Under the pieces are notes generated by a model. It worked only from the letters and a program-made list of their open reading frames with translations, made no database searches and was not told where the DNA came from. A program made the position numbers and the translations under genes. Of a DNA stretch of 64,000 bases, positions 42,401 to 49,836 are shown piece by piece; the first letter of the stretch is position 1, and each line of letters opens with the position of its first letter. The DNA comes from Intestinimonas massiliensis (ex Afouda et al. 2020) (GTDB lineage Bacteria; Bacillota; Clostridia; Oscillospirales; Oscillospiraceae): positions 503,454 through 567,453 of the forward strand of contig NZ_LN869529.1 of assembly GCF_001244995.1 (NCBI RefSeq), written 5' to 3'.

Positions 42401-43001
42401 CGCCATCGAGGAGTTCCAGCGGGTCAACGAGCGATACACCTACCTCACCGGCCAGCGGGACGACGTGCAGAAGTCCAAGACGGAGCTGGAGCGCGTCATC
42501 GCGGACATCACCGGCGAGATGAAGGCCATCTTTGCCCAGCAGTTTTCCATCATCAACCAGGCGTTTGGCGAGACCTTCTTGGAGCTCTTCGGCGGCGGCA
42601 AGGCCACCCTGGAGCTGGAGGACGAGACGGACATCCTCAACTGCGGCATCGAGATCCGGGTCCAGCCCCCCGGCAAGGCCCTGAAGGTGCTCTCCCTGCT
42701 GTCTGGCGGGGAAAAGGCATTTGTGGCCATCGCCCTGTACTTTGCCATTCTGAAGGTCCGCCCCACCCCCTTCTGCGTCATGGACGAGATCGAGGCCGCG
42801 CTGGACGACGCCAACGTCACTCGGTTCGCCCGCTATCTGCGCCAAATGGCCGACCGGACCCAGTTCATCGTGATCACCCACCGGCGCGGCACCATGGAGG
42901 AGGCCGACGTGCTCTACGGTGTCACCATGCAGGAGCAGGGGATCAGCAGACTGCTGACCATTAACCTAAACGATGTGGAAGCCGAACTAAAGATCAAGTA
43001 A
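39432..43001 (+). CDS. smc: Chromosome segregation ATPase SMC
   Basis: 1189 aa from TTG 39432 (YLKALEIQGFKSFPDKT is the usual SMC start). Walker A GPNGSGKSN is at residues 33-41. Two long coiled coils (about 170-500 and 670-1010) flank a hinge (about 510-660, with GGAMQHVVVDSEADGKAAI). The C-terminal head has the signature LLSGGEKAF and Walker B FCVMDEIEAALDD. It compacts and separates chromosomes with ScpA/ScpB. ftsY follows 13 bases later. Confidence 0.96.
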   Translation: MYLKALEIQGFKSFPDKTVLTFDQDITAIVGPNGSGKSNISDAIRWVMGEQSTKALRGGKMEDVIFGGTQRRKQLGFAEVSLVLDNSGRLFDMEESEVMVTRRYYRSGESEYFINRHAVRLRDVNELFMDTGLGREGYSIIGQGKIDEILSVKSADRREVFEEAAGISRYRHRKEEAERKLERTQENLVRINDKIDELELQVEPLRAQSEKARKYLVLRDELRGLEISVWLDQLDRLRSSARKLLSDYDNAVRQKGEAQQALESLYAAAEGYAAQMREKDMEAEGIRFQMQQRQADANECERAVAVLKARIQSNLENADRVRRELEAQEGRAGSISGQIAERQARLTEIAGRMEALQAERAAAEEAGRQVSQSAGTLQAELEALRQKEAVETASAAEARALLSALAAAAQELLDRDEAVRQELAEGEQKLSVTREEAARAGKELAKAREDRDSLLNIISGYTMRLDSREKKARAAEEAHVKLQMEENAVASRIHMLAEMEKLYEGYSKAVKLVMGEAERGNLKHIHGPVAGLIHVPDRYAVAVEIALGGAMQHVVVDSEADGKAAIQYLKRRDGGRCTFLPLNTVRPSDFRERSAAQEPGFVGLGDELVEFDPRYAKIISNLLGRTVIAEDMDTAIAMARKYGHRFKIVTLDGQVLNPGGSMTGGSVSRSAGILSRANELERLQTQSEGLQAQRAEAQRAVEEARRERTAAAYELETAQAQRRELEDSILKLEERGAHFAQMLESQEAQRGELRGELEQIEARSRRTEEDTRNARARIQALEGSAAALRAEAEGKAAGQDDLKARMEQVNENAARLNLELAALEAEQAAYRQALSELESLRADITGDRAERETMLAQFQEKNGTLTAQIGEKESVLQTIREENREKEEAIQRLNQEKLALEGERNRADRESRDKNAELLSMEREVSVLEQKKVAAELEEKQILDKLWETYQLSHEAARAQRQTLESIPKAQRRIGELKRAISGLGNINLDAIEEFQRVNERYTYLTGQRDDVQKSKTELERVIADITGEMKAIFAQQFSIINQAFGETFLELFGGGKATLELEDETDILNCGIEIRVQPPGKALKVLSLLSGGEKAFVAIALYFAILKVRPTPFCVMDEIEAALDDANVTRFARYLRQMADRTQFIVITHRRGTMEEADVLYGVTMQEQGISRLLTINLNDVEAELKIK

Positions 43002-43014
43002 AGGAATATGGACT

Positions 43015-43881
43015 ATGGGATTATTGGATAAAATCAAAAAGCTGAACCTCTTTGCCGGCTTTTCCGCCATCGACGACGAGTTCTATGACGAGTTGGAGGA
43101 GGCCCTCATCCTCTCCGACATGGGGATGGACACCACCCTCAAGGCGGTGGAGGAGCTACGGGAGCGGGTCCGGGGCGAGAAGCTCAAGGACCGGGACGAG
43201 GTCCGCGCTTGCCTGCGCCGCGTGTTGCAGGATATGCTGAACGTGGGGGATACCGGCCTGGCGCTGGATACCAGGCCGGCGGTAGTCCTTTTCATCGGGG
43301 TCAACGGGGTGGGCAAGACCACCACCATCGGAAAGCTGGCCGCCGGGCTCAAGGCCCAGGGAAAAAAGGTCCTGCTGTGCGCCGGAGATACCTTCCGGGC
43401 CGCCGCCGCCGACCAGCTCACCGTCTGGTCCCAGCGGGCGGGGGTGGACATCGTCAAGCAGCACGAGGGGGCCGATCCCGCCGCCGTGGTCTTTGACGCG
43501 GTCTCCGCTGCCAAGGCCCGGGGCGCGGACGTGATCCTGGTGGACACCGCCGGGCGGCTGCACAACAAGCAGAACCTGATGAACGAGCTGAGCAAGATCT
43601 CCCGGGTCATCGACCGGGAATTGCCCGGTGCCAGCCGGGAGACCCTGCTGGTGCTGGACGCCACCACCGGCCAGAACGGCCTCATCCAGGCCAAGCAGTT
43701 CCGGGAGTCCGCCGGGGTCACCGGCATCGTCCTCACCAAGCTGGACGGCACCGCCAAGGGCGGGGTCACCGTGGCCATTGCGGACACGCTTCAGATCCCC
43801 GTCAAATATATTGGCCTGGGCGAGGGGATCGAGGACCTGCGGCCCTTCGACGCCGCGGCCTTTACCGAGGCGCTGGTGTAG
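43015..43881 (+). CDS. ftsY: Signal recognition particle receptor FtsY
   Basis: 288 aa: only the NG domain, without the long acidic A domain of E. coli. GTPase motifs: GVNGVGKTTTIGKLA (about 97-111), DTFRAAAADQL, DTAGRLHNKQNLMNEL and TKLDGTAKGG. It brings ribosome-SRP complexes to the membrane. In the same run as smc, as is usual in Firmicutes. Confidence 0.96.
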   Translation: MGLLDKIKKLNLFAGFSAIDDEFYDELEEALILSDMGMDTTLKAVEELRERVRGEKLKDRDEVRACLRRVLQDMLNVGDTGLALDTRPAVVLFIGVNGVGKTTTIGKLAAGLKAQGKKVLLCAGDTFRAAAADQLTVWSQRAGVDIVKQHEGADPAAVVFDAVSAAKARGADVILVDTAGRLHNKQNLMNELSKISRVIDRELPGASRETLLVLDATTGQNGLIQAKQFRESAGVTGIVLTKLDGTAKGGVTVAIADTLQIPVKYIGLGEGIEDLRPFDAAAFTEALV

Positions 43882-43900
43882 CAAAAAAAGGAGAATGGAC

Positions 43901-44617
43901 ATGGCACGAATCGACGGACGGGCCGGCGACGAGCTGCGCCCCATCGAGATCATCCCCAACATCAACAAATTTGCGGAGGGCTCCTGCCTGATCCGCTGCG
44001 GCAATACCCAGGTGCTGTGCACCGCCTCCGTGGAGGAGCGCACCCCGCCCCACGTCCCCGAGGGGGAGGGCTGGGTCACCGCCGAGTACTCCATGCTGCC
44101 CCGGGCCAACCGGGAGCGCTCCAAGCGGGACATCGCCAAGCTGAAGCTCTCCCCCAGAAGCGCCGAGATCCAGCGGCTGGTGGGCCGCGCCCTCCGGGCG
44201 GCGGTGGATCTGGAGAAGCTGGGGCCCCGCACCATCACCGTGGACTGCGACGTGCTCCAGGGGGACGGCGGCACCCGCACCGCCAGCGTTACCGGCGGAT
44301 TTGTGGCTCTTAGCTATGCCCTGCACAAGCTGGTGGAGGACGGCGCTTTGAAGGAGATGCCTCTGCGGACCTGCGTGGCGGCCATCTCGGCGGGCATCGT
44401 GGACGACGAGCTGCTGCTGGATCTGTGCTACGAGGAGGACTCGGCGGCCCAGGTGGACCTGAATTGCGTTATGACCGGGGAGGGGGAGCTGGTGGAGCTC
44501 CAGGGCACCGGCGAAGGCCGGGCCTTCACCGTCGACGAGCAGCGGCGGCTGGTGGACCTGTGCGCCAAGGGCATCCGGAAGGTCCAGTCCATCCAGAAGG
44601 CCGCGTTGGGAGGTTGA
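43901..44617 (+). CDS. rph: Ribonuclease PH
   Basis: 238 aa. Contains RCGNTQVLCTASVEE (about 27-41), the RNase PH arginine-rich region RSKRDIAKLKLSPRSAEIQRL and DCDVLQGDGGTRTASVTGG. It trims tRNA 3' ends phosphorolytically. ATG 43901 has GGAG 8 bases upstream; ATG 43895 is too close to it. rdgB follows by 5 bases, a common pairing. Confidence 0.95.
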   Translation: MARIDGRAGDELRPIEIIPNINKFAEGSCLIRCGNTQVLCTASVEERTPPHVPEGEGWVTAEYSMLPRANRERSKRDIAKLKLSPRSAEIQRLVGRALRAAVDLEKLGPRTITVDCDVLQGDGGTRTASVTGGFVALSYALHKLVEDGALKEMPLRTCVAAISAGIVDDELLLDLCYEEDSAAQVDLNCVMTGEGELVELQGTGEGRAFTVDEQRRLVDLCAKGIRKVQSIQKAALGG

Positions 44618-44622
44618 CCGGA

Positions 44623-45237
44623 ATGAAAGTCGTACTCGCCAGCAAAAACGCCCACAAGCTCCAGGAGCTGCAGGACATCCTCTCCGCCCAGGGCGTGGAA
44701 GTGATTCTGGAATCCGCGGCGGGGGTGGATGTGGAGGTGGAGGAGACCGGGACCACCTTTGAAGAAAACTCCCTGCTCAAGGCCAGGGCCGTTATGGAGG
44801 CCTCCGGCCTGCCCGCCATCGCCGACGACTCGGGCCTGATGGTGGACGCCCTCAACGGGGCTCCGGGCGTCTACTCCGCCCGGTACGGCGGACCCGGCCT
44901 GGACGATGCGGGCCGGTACCGACTCCTGCTGGAGAACATGCGCGGGGTGCTGGACCGGAAGTGCCGGTTCGTCTCGGCCATCACGCTATGTATGCCCTCC
45001 GGCGACATCGTGACCGCCCGGGGGGAGTGCCCCGGCACCCTGGCCTACGCCCCTCAGGGGGAGAATGGCTTCGGCTATGACCCCATCTTCTTCGTACCGG
45101 AGAAAAAAAAGACCTTTGCCCAGCTCACGGCGGAGGAGAAAAACGCCATCTCCCACCGGGGACGGGCGCTCCAGCTCTTCCAGGAGAAGCTGGCGGCCTA
45201 TCTGGCCGGGCAGAAAGAGCAATCAAACAAAATATAA
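44623..45237 (+). CDS. rdgB: XTP/dITP diphosphatase (RdgB/HAM1)
   Basis: 204 aa from ATG 44623. VVLASKNAHKLQELQDIL is the family start, with FEENSLLKARA, IADDSGLMVDALNGAPGVYSA and FGYDPIFF. It removes non-canonical purine nucleotides before they enter DNA or RNA. Follows rph directly and precedes yhbY. Confidence 0.95.
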   Translation: MKVVLASKNAHKLQELQDILSAQGVEVILESAAGVDVEVEETGTTFEENSLLKARAVMEASGLPAIADDSGLMVDALNGAPGVYSARYGGPGLDDAGRYRLLLENMRGVLDRKCRFVSAITLCMPSGDIVTARGECPGTLAYAPQGENGFGYDPIFFVPEKKKTFAQLTAEEKNAISHRGRALQLFQEKLAAYLAGQKEQSNKI

Positions 45238-45246
45238 GGAGTATAT

Positions 45247-45570
45247 ATGGAACTGACAAGCAAGCAGAGGGCCCAGCTCCGGGGAATGGCCAATTCCCTG
45301 GACCCCATCGTCCACATCGGAAAGGACGGCCTCGGGGACAATCTGGTCAAGCAGGCCAGCGACGCCCTGGAGGCCAGGGAACTCATCAAGTGCCGGGTGC
45401 TGGAGAACTCCATGCTCACCGCCCGGGAGGCCGCCGACGCGCTGGCCCGGGCCGCCCGGGCCGAGGTAGTCCAGGTCATCGGGACGAAGTTCGTCCTGTA
45501 CCGCGAGAGCCACAACAAGGAGAAAAAGGACAAAATCGTGCTGGTCAAGGACAAAAGGCGTCCGGAATAA
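45247..45570 (+). CDS. yhbY: YhbY-family RNA-binding protein (CRM domain)
   Basis: 107 aa: LTSKQRAQLRGMANSLDPIVHIGKDGL is the CRM-domain start, with the loop in the GKDGLGDN segment. Such proteins bind pre-50S ribosomal particles. Ribosome site AAGGAG. It leads into nadD-yqeK, matching the Firmicutes order yhbY-nadD-yqeK-rsfS. Confidence 0.92.
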   Translation: MELTSKQRAQLRGMANSLDPIVHIGKDGLGDNLVKQASDALEARELIKCRVLENSMLTAREAADALARAARAEVVQVIGTKFVLYRESHNKEKKDKIVLVKDKRRPE

Positions 45571-45613
45571 TACCTCCGCATGGGAGGGCAGTGAGGAAGA
45601 GGGAGTGTTCGCT

Positions 45614-46831
45614 ATGAAGATCGGCGTCTATGGCGGAACGTTTGACCCGCCCCACATGGGGCATCTCGAGGCGGCCCGGGCGGCCATGGATCTCCTGGGA
45701 CTGGACCGGATGCTGTTTATTCCGGCGGCTGTGCCGCCCCACAAGGTCCTGCCGCCGGAGGCTGCCGCCGCCGGAGACCGGCTGGCCATGGCGGAACAGA
45801 TGGCCGACGGGCTGACCCTCCTGACCGGTCGGCCCGGCTGCGCCCAGGCCGACTCCACGGAGCTGCACCGGCAGGGAAAAAGCTATACGGCGGATACCCT
45901 GGACCAGCTTCGGGAAAGATATCCAGACGATGAGCTGTGGCTGCTGATGGGCACCGATATGTTTCTGACCCTGCAGACCTGGCACCAGCCCGGGCGCATC
46001 CTGGCCCAGGCCCGGGTGGCCGCCTTCGCCCGGGCGGAGTCGGACAGTATGGAGGCGATGGAGCGGCAGGCGGCCTTCCTGCGGGACAGCTACGGCGCTC
46101 AGGCGACCCTTCTCCGTCTGCCGCGGGTCACTGAGGTGTCCTCCACCTTCCTGCGCTCCCGGCTGAGAGAGGACCGGGCTGAAGTCCGGGACCTGCTTTG
46201 GTGCCAGGTATACGGCTCCATCCTGCGCCGGGGCCTCTACGGGGTGAAGGCCGACCTCCGGCATCTAGATGACGAGGACCTGCGCCGCTGTTCCTGGTCG
46301 ATGGTCAAGGCCAAGCGCATCCCCCACATCCGGGGCTGCGAGGAGGAGGCCGTCCGGCTGGCCCTGCGCTGGGGGGCGGACCCGGAAGCGGCCCGCCGGG
46401 CGGGCATTCTCCACGACTGCACCAAGTACCTGGACCTGGCGGAGCAGTTGAAATTGTGTGACGAATATGGTATCGTATTGGATGATTTGGAGCAAAAGGC
46501 GGTCAAGCTGCTGCATTCCAAGACCGGCGCGGCCATCGCCCGCCATGTCTATGGGGCGCCGGACGAGGTGTGCGACGCCATCTACTGGCACACCACCGGA
46601 AAGGCGGATATGACCCTGCTGGAAAAGGTGCTGTACCTGGCCGACTACATCGAGCCCTCCCGTGAGGAGTTCCCAGGGTTGAAGGAATTGCGCCGTCTGG
46701 CCTATGAGGACCTGGACCAGGCGCTGCTGCTGGGCTGCCGGCTCACCATCGAGGATATGGAGGAGCGGGGCGTGCCGGTGCATACCAATACCCTCCAGGC
46801 CAGAGACTGGCTGAAAGGACGTAATCCATGA
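45614..46831 (+). CDS. nadD: Fused NadD nicotinate-nucleotide adenylyltransferase and YqeK HD-domain hydrolase
   Basis: 405 aa in one open frame. Residues 1-200 are NadD: YGGTFDPPHMGHLEAA (nucleotide site), VPPHKV, and TEVSSTFLRSRL near its end. Residues 205-405 are YqeK: PHIRGCEEEA, GILHDCTKYLDL (HD pair) and YLADYIEPSRE. NadD makes NAD precursor; YqeK-type enzymes cut dinucleotide polyphosphates. In B. subtilis these are separate neighbouring genes. ATG 45614 (site GGGAG) is chosen over GTG 45605. ATGA overlap with the LCP gene. Confidence 0.93.
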   Translation: MKIGVYGGTFDPPHMGHLEAARAAMDLLGLDRMLFIPAAVPPHKVLPPEAAAAGDRLAMAEQMADGLTLLTGRPGCAQADSTELHRQGKSYTADTLDQLRERYPDDELWLLMGTDMFLTLQTWHQPGRILAQARVAAFARAESDSMEAMERQAAFLRDSYGAQATLLRLPRVTEVSSTFLRSRLREDRAEVRDLLWCQVYGSILRRGLYGVKADLRHLDDEDLRRCSWSMVKAKRIPHIRGCEEEAVRLALRWGADPEAARRAGILHDCTKYLDLAEQLKLCDEYGIVLDDLEQKAVKLLHSKTGAAIARHVYGAPDEVCDAIYWHTTGKADMTLLEKVLYLADYIEPSREEFPGLKELRRLAYEDLDQALLLGCRLTIEDMEERGVPVHTNTLQARDWLKGRNP

Positions 46832-48369
46832 GCGACGAAAACGGCGCCAAGCCACAGAAAAAAAGAGGCGGAGACCGGCTGATGAAGTCGGAGAAGCTGG
46901 AAAAGCGGCCCAAGGTCCAGCGGACCGGACGGGAGTTGATTCTGCACCGGGTCTATGTTGCCCTGACGGCCGTCTCCGCCGTCATTGTAGCGCTCTTTGT
47001 GCTGTATAACATCCTGGTGGTGAAGCCCACCGTGGGCGGCAGGACGGAAAAGGACCCGGCCGCACCCGGCGCCACGGAAGATGTGACCCAGGCGCCCAAC
47101 CACGTGAAGGGCGACGACGGTGATCGCAAGGAGGACTTCTTCACCTTCCTGGTGGTGGGCCGGGACACGGGCGGCGGCGGTAATACCGACACCATCATGC
47201 TGGTGTCCTACGACGTGCCCAACCAGAAGCTGTCCGTCATGAGCATCCCCCGGGACACCATGGTGAACATCCCCTATGACATCAAGCGGATCAATGCCGT
47301 CTACAACTATTACGGCGGCGGGGAGGACGGCATCGACGCCCTCTACAAGGAGGTCAGCCAATTGGTGGGCTTCCGGCCCGACTTCGAGGTGGTCATCGAA
47401 TGGGCGGGTGTGGGCGAACTGGTAGACGCTATTGGCGGTGTGGACTTCGAGGTGCCCATGCGCATGCGCTATTACGACCCCACCCAAAACCTGAACATCG
47501 ACCTGCAGAAGGGCTACCAGCATCTGGACGGGGACAAGGCCATGCAGCTCATCCGCTTCCGCCACAACAACGACCTGTCCGTGGGCTATGCCGACGGCGA
47601 CATCGGCCGCATCGCCACCCAGCAGGCCTTCCTGAAAACCGTCATTCAGAAGTGCCTGTCCAGCATCACCGACATCGGGACCATCACCCGCCTGGTGGGG
47701 GTGTTCCTGGACAACGTGCAGACCGATCTGACCGTCAACAATCTGCTGTATTTCGGGGAAAAGGCCATTCTGGGCGGACTGAGCATGGACAAAGTGACCT
47801 TTGTCACCATGCCCGGCGACTATAACGGCTACGCCTGGAGCCGCACCTACCAGAACAATCAGTCTTATGTGCTGCCCTATGCCGACGAGGTCATCGGGGT
47901 GGTCAACGAGTATTTCAACCCCTTTCTGGAGGAGCTGACCACCGAGCACCTGGACATCATGTCGGTCAATTCCAACGGGAGCCTGTCCTCCACTACCGGC
48001 GTGGTAGAGGACGCCAAGGCGGCCAGAGCCCCGGTCAAGCCCTCCAAGCCCTCCAAGCCCGCCTCCAGCCCCGCTGTGGAGCCGGTCGAGAGCGTGGAGC
48101 CCCAGGAGACCGGCACGGTGGAGCCCTCCCCGGTCCCGTCGGAGAGCGCCGCCCCCTCCCAGAGTCCGTCGGGCGGCCCCGGCGGCCCCGGCAGCACTGT
48201 TTCGCCCGGCGTGAGCCCCTCGCAGCCGCCGGCGGAGAGCGCCAGCCCGGAGCCATCTCCAACGCCGTCGGAGCGCCCCGGCGTCCTGCCGCCCGTTCCG
48301 ACGCCGGTGGAGACCGGCTCCGCTGGAAGCGGCGGGGAGCAGCCGCCGGAGGGCATCCCCATCTACTGA
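46828..48369 (+). CDS. LytR-CpsA-Psr (LCP) family cell-wall ligase
   Basis: 513 aa. A membrane anchor lies near residues 45-67 (VSAVIVALFVLYNILVV). The LCP domain follows with RDTGGGGNTDTIML, SIPRDTMVNIP and LIRFRHNN, which hold the phosphate-binding Arg/Asp residues. The last 130 residues are a Pro/Ser/Glu-rich low-complexity stalk. LCP enzymes attach secondary polymers to peptidoglycan. It sits between nadD-yqeK and rsfS, overlapping the former by 4 bases. Confidence 0.92.
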   Translation: MSDENGAKPQKKRGGDRLMKSEKLEKRPKVQRTGRELILHRVYVALTAVSAVIVALFVLYNILVVKPTVGGRTEKDPAAPGATEDVTQAPNHVKGDDGDRKEDFFTFLVVGRDTGGGGNTDTIMLVSYDVPNQKLSVMSIPRDTMVNIPYDIKRINAVYNYYGGGEDGIDALYKEVSQLVGFRPDFEVVIEWAGVGELVDAIGGVDFEVPMRMRYYDPTQNLNIDLQKGYQHLDGDKAMQLIRFRHNNDLSVGYADGDIGRIATQQAFLKTVIQKCLSSITDIGTITRLVGVFLDNVQTDLTVNNLLYFGEKAILGGLSMDKVTFVTMPGDYNGYAWSRTYQNNQSYVLPYADEVIGVVNEYFNPFLEELTTEHLDIMSVNSNGSLSSTTGVVEDAKAARAPVKPSKPSKPASSPAVEPVESVEPQETGTVEPSPVPSESAAPSQSPSGGPGGPGSTVSPGVSPSQPPAESASPEPSPTPSERPGVLPPVPTPVETGSAGSGGEQPPEGIPIY

Positions 48370-48405
48370 CCTGCCACACTGGAAAAAGGATAAGGAGAGC
48401 TGTCT

Positions 48406-48768
48406 ATGATGAATCCGAAGGATATGGCCCTGACCATTGCCAAGGCCCTGGACGACAAGAAGGGTCAGGACATCAAGGTTCTGGAGACCGGCGCCCTGAC
48501 CACGCTGGCCGACTATTTCGTGCTCTGCACCGCCACCTCCAGCACCCAGATTAAGGCGTTGGGGGACGAGTGTGAGAAGGTGATGAAGGAGGCGGGAGAG
48601 CTTCCCCACCACATCGAGGGGCACCGGGGGGGCACCTGGGTCCTGCTGGACTTCTCCTCGGTGGTGGTCCACATCTTCAACGACGAGGCCCGGAAGTTCT
48701 ACGATCTGGAGCGCCTGTGGCGGGACGCCGCAGAGCTGGACCTGAGCGAGGTCCGAAAGCCCGACTGA
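48406..48768 (+). CDS. rsfS: Ribosomal silencing factor RsfS
   Basis: 120 aa. Contains DIKVLETGALTTLADYFVLC, ATSSTQIKALGDE and HIEGHRGGTWVLLDFSSVVV, all diagnostic. It binds protein uL14 and keeps ribosomal subunits apart in starvation. Ends the operon; followed by terminators. Confidence 0.94.
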   Translation: MMNPKDMALTIAKALDDKKGQDIKVLETGALTTLADYFVLCTATSSTQIKALGDECEKVMKEAGELPHHIEGHRGGTWVLLDFSSVVVHIFNDEARKFYDLERLWRDAAELDLSEVRKPD

Positions 48769-48784
48769 AATAAAGCTTTATGCC

Positions 48785-48868
48785 GCTGCCCGCTCTGCGG
48801 GCAGCATGGCCGTTTTTGCGTTACGTTTGCGCAGAAAAAAGACCGCGGCACCCGCCGCGGTCTTTTTT
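48785..48868. terminator. Paired terminators between rsfS and the minus-strand regulator genes
   Basis: GCTGCCCGC/GCGGGCAGC (48785-48805) is followed by ATGGCCGTTTTTG. A second stem GACCGCGG/CCGCGGTC (48841-48862) is flanked by A on the left and T on the right, so it can act both ways. Confidence 0.78.
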
Positions 48869-48886
48869 GTGGGGAAGGCTCCCGCA

Positions 48887-49069
48887 TCAGCTCCTGGTAA
48901 AGAGGAAAAGGGGGATGGCGACCATGGCGGATCCCACAGCGGCCAGACCCAGCAGGAAGTGGAACCCCATGTCCTGCTGCGGGTGGAAGCGCACCCACAG
49001 CCCGCAGATCAGCATACAGGTCAGCAGGAACAGGGAGAGCCCACCCAGAAGCCGGAGAAAAACCGTCAT
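48887..49069 (-). CDS. Small two-helix membrane protein, 60 aa
   Basis: Two hydrophobic segments (residues 6-24, and 34-57 with FHFLLGLAAVGSAMVAIPLFL) separated by a short polar loop. It abuts the frameshifted TetR gene, sharing its strand and probably its promoter, so it may be the regulated partner. No family recognised. Confidence 0.62.
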   Translation of the reverse strand: MTVFLRLLGGLSLFLLTCMLICGLWVRFHPQQDMGFHFLLGLAAVGSAMVAIPLFLFTRS

Positions 49070-49632
49070 CTACTCACCTCCCAGAAACAGATCGAGCTGA
49101 GCGTCCAAAAAGGCGGCTGCGCCAGCGTCGCTGTAGATTTCAGGCCCGTAATACCGCTGAAATTCCTCTCCGCGGTAAAAGGCGAGCTGCATGGTATAAA
49201 CCAGGCCGAAGGCGGCCAGCCGGCAGGCCTCTTCCGATTTGGCGGGGCCGAAATGGGCCCGGAGGTCGGGCAGAATATCCAGGGGAAGCGAGATGGGTTC
49301 TTCCAGCAGAAGGTAGGGGATGGAGGCCTGGGTCAAAGCGCGGTATTTGAGCATGGCCAGGCAGACGGGCAGGAGGCGGGCGCGGAGCTGTTGCCGGGGG
49401 GTGCTGCCTGGGGGGCCTCTCCGGCGTGACGGCGAAACTCCGCCGCCACGATCTCATCCACGGCAGCCTTGAGCAGGGCGTCCTTGGAATGGAAGCAGTA
49501 GTTGATCATGGATAGATTGACGCCCGCTTCGGCGGTCAGCCTCCGGGCGGTCAGCTCATCGGGCGGGACGCCCTCCTCCAGCAACCGCCTGGCCGCCTGA
49601 AGAAGTTTTTCTCGGGTGCTCTGCTGTGCCAT
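49070..49632 (-). pseudogene. TetR/AcrR-family regulator, frameshifted
   Basis: The first part (from ATG 49632) is a TetR DNA-binding domain ([35 protein letters not shown]). The ligand-binding half, through SIPYLLLEEPISLPLDILP, continues in another frame and ends at 49070. The frames would join if one base were restored at a run of six G at 49396-49401 or 49410-49415. This may be a mutation, a phase-variable tract or a sequence error. It lies downstream of a perfect palindrome that is probably its own operator. Confidence 0.75.
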
Positions 49633-49642
49633 ATGCTCACCT

Positions 49643-49675
49643 CATATAAAACATGTTTTAAATATGTTTTATATG
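49643..49675. promoter_or_regulatory. Palindromic operator of the TetR-type gene
   Basis: CATATAAAACAT (49643-49654) and ATGTTTTATATG (49664-49675) are perfect inverted repeats 9 bases apart, with an inner AAACATGTTT. They begin 11 bases upstream of the regulator start, the usual position for TetR autoregulation. Confidence 0.75.
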
Positions 49676-49740
49676 ATACCCGCCCGGCGGCGCTGTCAAG
49701 GGAAAAGTGCGGCCTGCCCCGCCTTACTCCGGTGAAATGC

Positions 49741-49769
49741 TTGCAATATCAGCCCATTTCGAGTATAAT
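49741..49769 (+). promoter_or_regulatory. leuS promoter
   Basis: TTGCAA (49741-49746) and TATAAT (49764-49769), 17-base spacer. No T-box or other leader element is visible in the 67 bases between it and the start codon. Confidence 0.78.
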
Positions 49770-49836
49770 AGCACGGAATGTGTTGCGAAGGTGGGAAGGG
49801 TCCCGCCGGACGCCGAACGATAAGGAAGTGCAAACG

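Noticed and set aside
39438-42881. A 1147-aa open frame antisense to smc
   Set aside because: It is Leu/Gly-rich without domains, and smc on the other strand has every expected motif.
49676-49836. T-box riboswitch upstream of leuS
   Set aside because: The leader is too short and has no T-box core or specifier stem; only a promoter is visible.
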